A stretch of DNA of 64,000 nt from Chryseobacterium gleum (GTDB taxonomy: Bacteria; Bacteroidota; Bacteroidia; Flavobacteriales_D; Crocinitomicaceae): assembly GCA_945897805.1 (NCBI GenBank), contig CAMDFX010000005.1, forward strand, positions 7,501 through 71,500, given 5' to 3'. Below the pieces are notes generated by a model, which made no database searches, was not told where the DNA came from, and saw only the letters and a list, made by a program, of their open reading frames with translations. Each line of letters starts with the position of its first letter. Positions within the stretch are counted from its first letter, which is position 1. Of this stretch, positions 59,231 to 64,000 are shown piece by piece. Position numbers and translations under genes: made by a program.

Positions 59231-60234
59231 GATACTTGGCCTTTTTTCTCTCTGTTTGGGTGCTTTTATCATTTTTTGAGAAAGAGAAAAATTTGTTTTA
59301 TATCCCTAAAAATTGGCCTAAACCTGTTTATAATTTCAAGAATAATCCACTATCAAAAGAAAAAGTTTTTTTGGGAAGAAACCTCTTTTATGACCCGATT
59401 TTATCAAGAGATAATTCGATTTCGTGCGCCAGTTGTCATTCTCCATACAATGCTTTTACGCATGTCGACCACAATCTAAGTCATGGAATCGAAGACCGAA
59501 TTGGAACAAGAAATTCACCAACTTTAATGAATTTGGCTTGGCACAAATCATTTATGTGGGACGGCGCAATCAATCATTTAGACATGCAAGCTTTGTCGCC
59601 AATAAGTCATCCAGACGAAATGGATGAAAAAATTGAAAATGTGATTTTAAAAATAAATCATACTAAAAAATACAAAACGTTGTTTTTTAACGCTTTTGGA
59701 GACAGCACCGCCACTGGTGAAAAAGCGTTGAAAGCAATTTCTCAATTCATGCTTACTTTAATAAGTGCGAATTCAAAATATGATTTAGTAAAACAGCACA
59801 AAGCGCAATTTACTTCCCAAGAGCAAAATGGATATAAATTATTTCAAAAACATTGTGCTAGCTGTCACCAAGAACCGCTTTTTACCAATCTTAAATTTGA
59901 AAACAACGGATTGAAAATAGATCCAAAAATCAAAGATTGGGGAAGAATGAAAATAACAAATAATCCACAGGATTCACTGAAATTTAAAGTTCCCACTTTG
60001 CGAAATATTGAATTTTCATTTCCATATATGCACGATGGCAGATTCAAAAAACTGAATCAAATGTTGAATCATTATACCAATGAAGTTCAATATTCCCCTA
60101 CCCTGTCTCAAGCTTTAACAAAATCTATCAAGCTGACTTCCAATGAAAAAGTAGATGTTATTGCCTTTCTGTTGACCTTGTCTGATCGAGAATTTCTTTT
60201 CAATCAAGCGTACGGATTTCCTAAGGAAAAATAA
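59227..60234 (+). CDS. diheme cytochrome c peroxidase/MauG family enzyme (MbnH-like)
   Basis: 335 residues with an N-terminal export signal or anchor (YLAFFLSVWVLLSFF). Two heme c sites: C67-C70-H71 (SCASCHS) and C210-C213-H214 (HCASCHQ). Between them are RNSPTLMNLAWHKSFMWDGA and the typical NHLDMQALSPISHPDEM loop; PTLRNIEFSFPYMHDGRF carries a further candidate heme ligand (M268 or H269). The context (MbnP-like partner) points to MbnH, a protein-modifying diheme enzyme, rather than a hydrogen-peroxide scavenger. Confidence 0.9.
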   Translation: MRYLAFFLSVWVLLSFFEKEKNLFYIPKNWPKPVYNFKNNPLSKEKVFLGRNLFYDPILSRDNSISCASCHSPYNAFTHVDHNLSHGIEDRIGTRNSPTLMNLAWHKSFMWDGAINHLDMQALSPISHPDEMDEKIENVILKINHTKKYKTLFFNAFGDSTATGEKALKAISQFMLTLISANSKYDLVKQHKAQFTSQEQNGYKLFQKHCASCHQEPLFTNLKFENNGLKIDPKIKDWGRMKITNNPQDSLKFKVPTLRNIEFSFPYMHDGRFKKLNQMLNHYTNEVQYSPTLSQALTKSIKLTSNEKVDVIAFLLTLSDREFLFNQAYGFPKEK

Positions 60235-60304
60235 TTTTGAAGGAAAAGGTAAAATAAAACATCTAACAAAATAACAAAATAGATTAATACTTGAAAAAGA
60301 AAAA

Positions 60305-61684
60305 ATGCTTATGAAAAAAAATATCATTACAGCTTCGCTCCTTTTTGTGGGATTTTATGCCCATTCGCAAACAAATCCTGCAATTTTATCTTGGTTAAGA
60401 AATACTACGGGAACTTTAGGAAGACATTATGTTTCGGGTAATTCTACCGCAATAAATGATGCTGACTCAGTGAATGTAAAACACGTTTTATATTCTGCTA
60501 CAAATGTTTACATCAAAACAAACGGAATTCCTTCCTATGTGACTGGACCATTTCTTGACGGAAATCCTTCTTTTGCAACAACTCAAAATGCCATTTTTAA
60601 ACTTCCTTTAAATCCAACTCAAAATACGGGAACACCAACTGCCACAACAGGCGGAAATATTGGACTTTTTATAAACGGAGTTGCTTTGTTTGATTACCGG
60701 GATGGTGTGGCATGGAATACCACTACAGGCGCTTTGTGTGGAGGACCAGGAAATCCGCCTTGTCCAGGTGGACCAACTGCGACAATGTCTTGGAATAGAG
60801 ATGCAATACCTGCTGAGAAACTTGGTTTTGACTGTTCAAAAGGACATCCTGCAATGGGAAATTACCACCATCACCAAAATCCAAGTGCATTTAATTTAGA
60901 TTTAAATGTCATTTCAACGATTTGTAACTTATATGCCGCGGAAGGTTTGTATGCCATTGACAGCACACAACATTCTCCATTAATTGGATTTGCATATGAT
61001 GGATTTCCAATTTACGGTGCCTACGGATACAAAAATGCTGATGGAACAGGTGGTTTAACTAGAATTAAATCTGGATATCAATTAAGAAATATTACAACAA
61101 GAACAGTTAATGCTAATGGAACAGATGTCGCAGACGGACCAGCTGTTGGCACAACATACTTTTTGGGATATTTTAGAGAAGATTATGAATTTTTGACACA
61201 TCCAGGACAAGAAGATTATTTAGATGTACACAATGGTAGATTTTGTGTAACTCCAGAGTATCCAAACGGAATTTATTGCTACTTTACAACTGTTGATGCT
61301 GACTGGAATTCCTATTATCCGTATGCCGTTGGACCAACTTTTTACGGAAATGTGACGGCTTCAAAAGTTACAACGATTTCAGAACAAGTAACAGAATACA
61401 CAGCATCTACTTCTAGCATGAATGAAGTACTAGAAAATAATCAGATTAAAGTTATTCCAAATCCGGCGACTGATTTGGTTGCCATTCAACTTCTTGGATT
61501 GGCAAATTCTGATATTTTAATTGAATTATTGGATTTGACAGGACGAAAAATTCAAACTTCAACTATTTTACAAGGAAGTACAATTGCTTATTTTGATACA
61601 AGTAAACTTTATAATGGGGAGTACATTGTTAAAATATCAAATGGTGAATCTTTGATTTCAAAGAAATTGATGATTGTAAAATAA
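60305..61684 (+). CDS. YHYH domain protein with type IX sorting tail
   Basis: 459 residues (457 if the second ATG at 60311 is used, which gives the neater signal peptide KKNIITASLLFVGFYAHSQ). The YHYH-domain hallmarks are CSKGHPAMGNYHHHQNP (YHHH at 187-190) and LIGFAYDGFPIYGAYGYKNA; RNTTGTLGRHYVSGN opens the domain. Residues 385-459 are a type A T9SS sorting domain (IKVIPNPATDLVAIQLLGL, LLDLTGRKIQTS, YNGEYIVKISNG, LMIVK). So it is exported to the cell surface or medium. It sits 70 bases behind the diheme gene; a metal-related role is inferred from the His cluster and its neighbours. Confidence 0.88.
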   Translation: MLMKKNIITASLLFVGFYAHSQTNPAILSWLRNTTGTLGRHYVSGNSTAINDADSVNVKHVLYSATNVYIKTNGIPSYVTGPFLDGNPSFATTQNAIFKLPLNPTQNTGTPTATTGGNIGLFINGVALFDYRDGVAWNTTTGALCGGPGNPPCPGGPTATMSWNRDAIPAEKLGFDCSKGHPAMGNYHHHQNPSAFNLDLNVISTICNLYAAEGLYAIDSTQHSPLIGFAYDGFPIYGAYGYKNADGTGGLTRIKSGYQLRNITTRTVNANGTDVADGPAVGTTYFLGYFREDYEFLTHPGQEDYLDVHNGRFCVTPEYPNGIYCYFTTVDADWNSYYPYAVGPTFYGNVTASKVTTISEQVTEYTASTSSMNEVLENNQIKVIPNPATDLVAIQLLGLANSDILIELLDLTGRKIQTSTILQGSTIAYFDTSKLYNGEYIVKISNGESLISKKLMIVK

Positions 61685-61703
61685 TAAAAAAGTATAATTT
61701 TGT

Positions 61704-61743
61704 AAATCAAGTATTCATTCAGTTGGGTACTTGATTTTTTTTT
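61704..61743 (+). terminator. terminator after the YHYH gene
   Basis: AAATCAAGTA/TACTTGATTT stem with a 14-base loop and a T-run, ending the MbnP-MbnH-YHYH unit. Confidence 0.85.
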
Positions 61744-61777
61744 GGAGTAAAAATTGGTATCCTCAGTAAAAATAAAG

Positions 61778-62368
61778 ATGACTATTCAAATACGAACGAA
61801 ATACTTTTTACTGCTGGGATTGCTTATTACTTTTGCAAGTTGCACCGTTGAAAAACGACTGCATTTCGCAGGGAATACAGTTCGATGGAATCATGCAAAT
61901 AAAGTAAATCCTTCATATGACGATTTAGCCATAAGATCTGAAAAAGAAACAATAAACTCACAAACAGAAGACCAAAATATTTCACCGATTGATAAAATAA
62001 AGTCAAAAAATGCAGTTATCCGGCAAAATGGCGCCCAAAAAACCGAAAATAGAATCAATAAATTCATCAAAAAAAGTCATTTTGACCAAAAAATTGAACG
62101 CTTCAACAAGCTTAAAAACAAAGTTTCTGAAACTAAAATTATAAAGAAAAATAGATTTTTAAAATCAGAAAAAAGACAAGCCAAACCAGACAATGATATG
62201 TGGGGATTTTTTGGATCTATACTGGTATCTGCTTTGGTCGCAATGGCAATAATTATCGTTGTAGCTCTATTGATAGTTTGGATTCTTTCTATGCTCCCGA
62301 TCGCTACTGCAAAAATAATTGGAGGTATTTTACTGGCGATCTTATTGCTATTTTTCATTTTGTATTAG
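61778..62368 (+). CDS. small lipoprotein-like membrane protein
   Basis: 196 residues from ATG 61778 (a TTG at 61754 is less likely). Signal with lipobox-like LITFASC, a long basic and polar middle (residues 35-135, many Lys, Asn and Gln, SHFDQKIERFNKLKNKVSET), then two hydrophobic segments (ILVSALVAMAIIIVVALLIV and ILSMLPIATAKIIGGILLAI) at the C terminus. Such an anchor at both ends is unusual. I do not recognise the family. Confidence 0.6.
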   Translation: MTIQIRTKYFLLLGLLITFASCTVEKRLHFAGNTVRWNHANKVNPSYDDLAIRSEKETINSQTEDQNISPIDKIKSKNAVIRQNGAQKTENRINKFIKKSHFDQKIERFNKLKNKVSETKIIKKNRFLKSEKRQAKPDNDMWGFFGSILVSALVAMAIIIVVALLIVWILSMLPIATAKIIGGILLAILLLFFILY

Positions 62369-62401
62369 AAACAAAAAGGTACAAATCAGTTTTTACTTGA
62401 T

Positions 62402-62409
62402 TATATTTG
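62402..62409 (+). promoter_or_regulatory. -7 promoter element for the response regulator
   Basis: TATATTTG, matching TAnnTTTG, 16 bases before the ATG at 62426. Confidence 0.5.
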
Positions 62410-62425
62410 ACCCAAAATAAATTCC

Positions 62426-63595
62426 ATGAGCAAGATTTTAATCATCGATGACGAAAGAAGTATTCGCCGCGCATTGCGTGAAATTTTAGAATTTGAAAAC
62501 TTTGAAGTGCACGAAGCAGAAAATGGCAAAGAAGGATTGGAAAAGATTCAATCTACTACTTATGACATCATTTTTTGTGACATTAAAATGCCATTGATGG
62601 ATGGAATGGAAGTATTGGATGAAATTCAAAAAGCCAAAATTGATGTTCCTGTAATCATGATTTCAGGTCATGGAAATATTGAAACCGCTGTAGATGCAAT
62701 CAAAAAAGGCGCTTTTGACTTTATCGAAAAACCATTGGATTTAAATCGCATCTTGGTTACCATTCGAAATGCCAAAGACCGATTATTTTTGGTTGAAGAA
62801 ACAAAATCTTTAAAATCGACTGTCAAAAAATTCAAAGGGTCATCAATAATTGGTGAAACTGAAGGAATTGTAAAAATCAAAGACATGATTGAAAAAGTGG
62901 CACCTTCAGACGCGCGCGTTTTGATCACTGGTGGAAATGGTACTGGAAAAGAATTGGTTGCGCGTTCTTTACATGACAATTCAAACCGCAGAAAAATGGC
63001 GTTTATAGAAGTTAACTGTGCTGCAATTCCTTCTGAATTAATTGAAAGTGAATTGTTTGGACACGAAAAAGGCGCATTTACATCAGCAATTAAAGACAAA
63101 AAAGGAAAATTTGAATTGGCAAGCGGTGGCACTTTATTTCTGGATGAAATTGGGGACATGAGTGCTTCTGCCCAAGCGAAAGTTTTGCGCGCATTACAAG
63201 AAAACGTAATTCAAAGAGTTGGAGGCGAAAAAGACATCAAAGTTGATTGCAGAGTTGTGGCAGCAACAAACAAAGATTTGCGCAAAGAAATCGAAGAAGG
63301 AAGATTCAGAGAAGATTTATTTCACCGTTTGGCGGTAATTTTGATTCATGTTCCTTCGCTAAATGACCGCAAAGAGGATATTCCATTGTTGGCAGAACAT
63401 TTTCTAACCATGGTTTGCGCTGAACATGGAGTTAGTAGAAAAGCATTTTCTGATTCCGCTTTAAATCAACTGAAAGTGACTGATTGGTCTGGGAATATTC
63501 GTGAACTGCGAAATATTATTGAACGTTTGGTGATACTTTGTGGACAAGAAATCAGTGGTGATGATGTGAAAATGTTTGCCAATCCTAAGGCGTAA
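62426..63595 (+). CDS. sigma-54 activator-type response regulator lacking a DNA-binding domain
   Basis: 389 residues. Receiver domain 1-120 with phospho-acceptor D52 (IIFCDIKMPLMDG), then an AAA+ domain: Walker A GGNGTGKE (169-176), GAFTSA (216-221, in place of the sigma-54-contacting GAFTGA), Walker B LFLDE (237-241) and RFREDLFHRLAVILIHVPSL. The C terminus stops at ISGDDVKMFANPKA, without the Fis-type helix-turn-helix of NtrC proteins. No histidine kinase is adjacent. Either it acts from solution on sigma-54 holoenzyme or works by protein contacts. Confidence 0.9.
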   Translation: MSKILIIDDERSIRRALREILEFENFEVHEAENGKEGLEKIQSTTYDIIFCDIKMPLMDGMEVLDEIQKAKIDVPVIMISGHGNIETAVDAIKKGAFDFIEKPLDLNRILVTIRNAKDRLFLVEETKSLKSTVKKFKGSSIIGETEGIVKIKDMIEKVAPSDARVLITGGNGTGKELVARSLHDNSNRRKMAFIEVNCAAIPSELIESELFGHEKGAFTSAIKDKKGKFELASGGTLFLDEIGDMSASAQAKVLRALQENVIQRVGGEKDIKVDCRVVAATNKDLRKEIEEGRFREDLFHRLAVILIHVPSLNDRKEDIPLLAEHFLTMVCAEHGVSRKAFSDSALNQLKVTDWSGNIRELRNIIERLVILCGQEISGDDVKMFANPKA

Positions 63596-64000
63596 TTAGA
63601 TACTTTTCACTAATAGATTAAGCTAAGAATTTGTTGATAACTTTTAACCTAAGAAATACGTTTAGCAAAATATTAGACTTACATTCGTCGCGAATTTTGA
63701 GGGTATTAAAATTAGATTTAGCACAAAAACAAAAGTAATTTGGTTAAAAGCTTGACAGTTATCAGTAAGTAAAAGGAGTTAATGAATTAGAATACTACGT
63801 ACTACAAAGTAGTTTCTCATTATAAACATTATACAAGCACCCAAAACTTTCCTACTGTCTTTCAAGTGCGATTTTTTTTAATTGCTTTAAATGAAAAACT
63901 CAATAAAAATGTAGAGCTGAGAAAACTACAATAAAAAACAAGGCGGTACCGAAAAGCCTAATGAGTAAGAAAAATATTATTTGAAATTAGAATGAAAAAA
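63596..64000. other. unassigned 405-base end of the window
   Basis: No open frame of useful length is supported. An ACTAC/GTAGT hairpin with AAA loop (63801-63813) is visible, plus AT-rich sequence; nothing else is recognised. A gene could begin beyond the edge. Confidence 0.4.

Noticed and set aside
59227-60234. ordinary cytochrome c peroxidase for peroxide removal
   Set aside because: Possible by family, but its coupling to an MbnP-like gene makes an MbnH-like role the better reading; kept as an alternative only.
62668-63159. 163-codon open frame on the minus strand
   Set aside because: Antisense to the response regulator's AAA+ domain.
63596-64000. possible small RNA or origin in the last 405 bases
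   Set aside because: Only a 5-bp hairpin and AT-rich sequence were found; no DnaA-box cluster or known RNA fold could be recognised.

Overview
The window is AT-rich chromosomal DNA from a member of the Bacteroidetes, most likely the order Flavobacteriales (a Crocinitomicaceae/Fluviicola-like relative is an inference from protein style, not proven). The evidence is: type IX secretion sorting tails of both kinds (a CHU_C/type B tail at 9417-12029 and a type A tail at 60305-61684), GWxTD-domain proteins, a DUF5686 protein, a CarboxypepD_reg/plug protein, weak or absent Shine-Dalgarno sequences, and repeated use of the Bacteroidetes -7 promoter element TAnnTTTG upstream of genes.

Layout. 1-7300: isocitrate dehydrogenase, a DUF4403 lipoprotein, and three tandem paralogous secreted OmpA-domain proteins; between paralogs two and three lies an undescribed, frameshifted remnant of an IS30-family transposase. 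7300-12400: solitary urocanate hydratase, a large T9SS type B secreted protein and a small secreted protein. 12500-14950: carA-eno. 15047-32310: one uninterrupted minus-strand run holding str, S10, spc and alpha genes (rpsL to rplQ, without tuf), started by a clear promoter and closed by a clear hairpin terminator. 32480-35650: saccharopine dehydrogenase-like enzyme and, divergently, prs-rplY. 35700-40920: a plug-only TonB-receptor-like protein, SprT-like protein and mannose-1-phosphate guanylyltransferase, an MlaE-MlaF lipid transporter core with AlkB, and a 46-residue lipoprotein. 41000-56100: envelope biogenesis genes (Omp85-like protein, two GWxTD proteins, DUF481 protein, LptF/G-type permease, LptB, two GT2 glycosyltransferases, DUF5686 protein, TatC), with tgt, an ECF-type sigma factor and tRNA-Ser(UGA). 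56200-63600: RecQ, an MbnP-MbnH-like pair followed by a YHYH/T9SS protein, a small lipoprotein-like membrane protein and an NtrC-type regulator that lacks its DNA-binding domain.

How the genes work together. The ribosomal run supplies most of the small- and large-subunit core proteins plus RNA polymerase alpha, SecY, IF-1 and EF-G. Many remaining genes serve the outer membrane: LPS export (LptB, LptF/G), phospholipid trafficking (MlaEF), barrel assembly or secretion (Omp85-like), peptidoglycan anchoring (OmpA array), Tat and type IX export. The best candidate for a less-described system is the MbnP-like/MbnH-like/YHYH cluster at 58544-61684, which looks like an exported copper-handling and protein-oxidation module. 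No CRISPR array, prophage or intact insertion sequence was seen.
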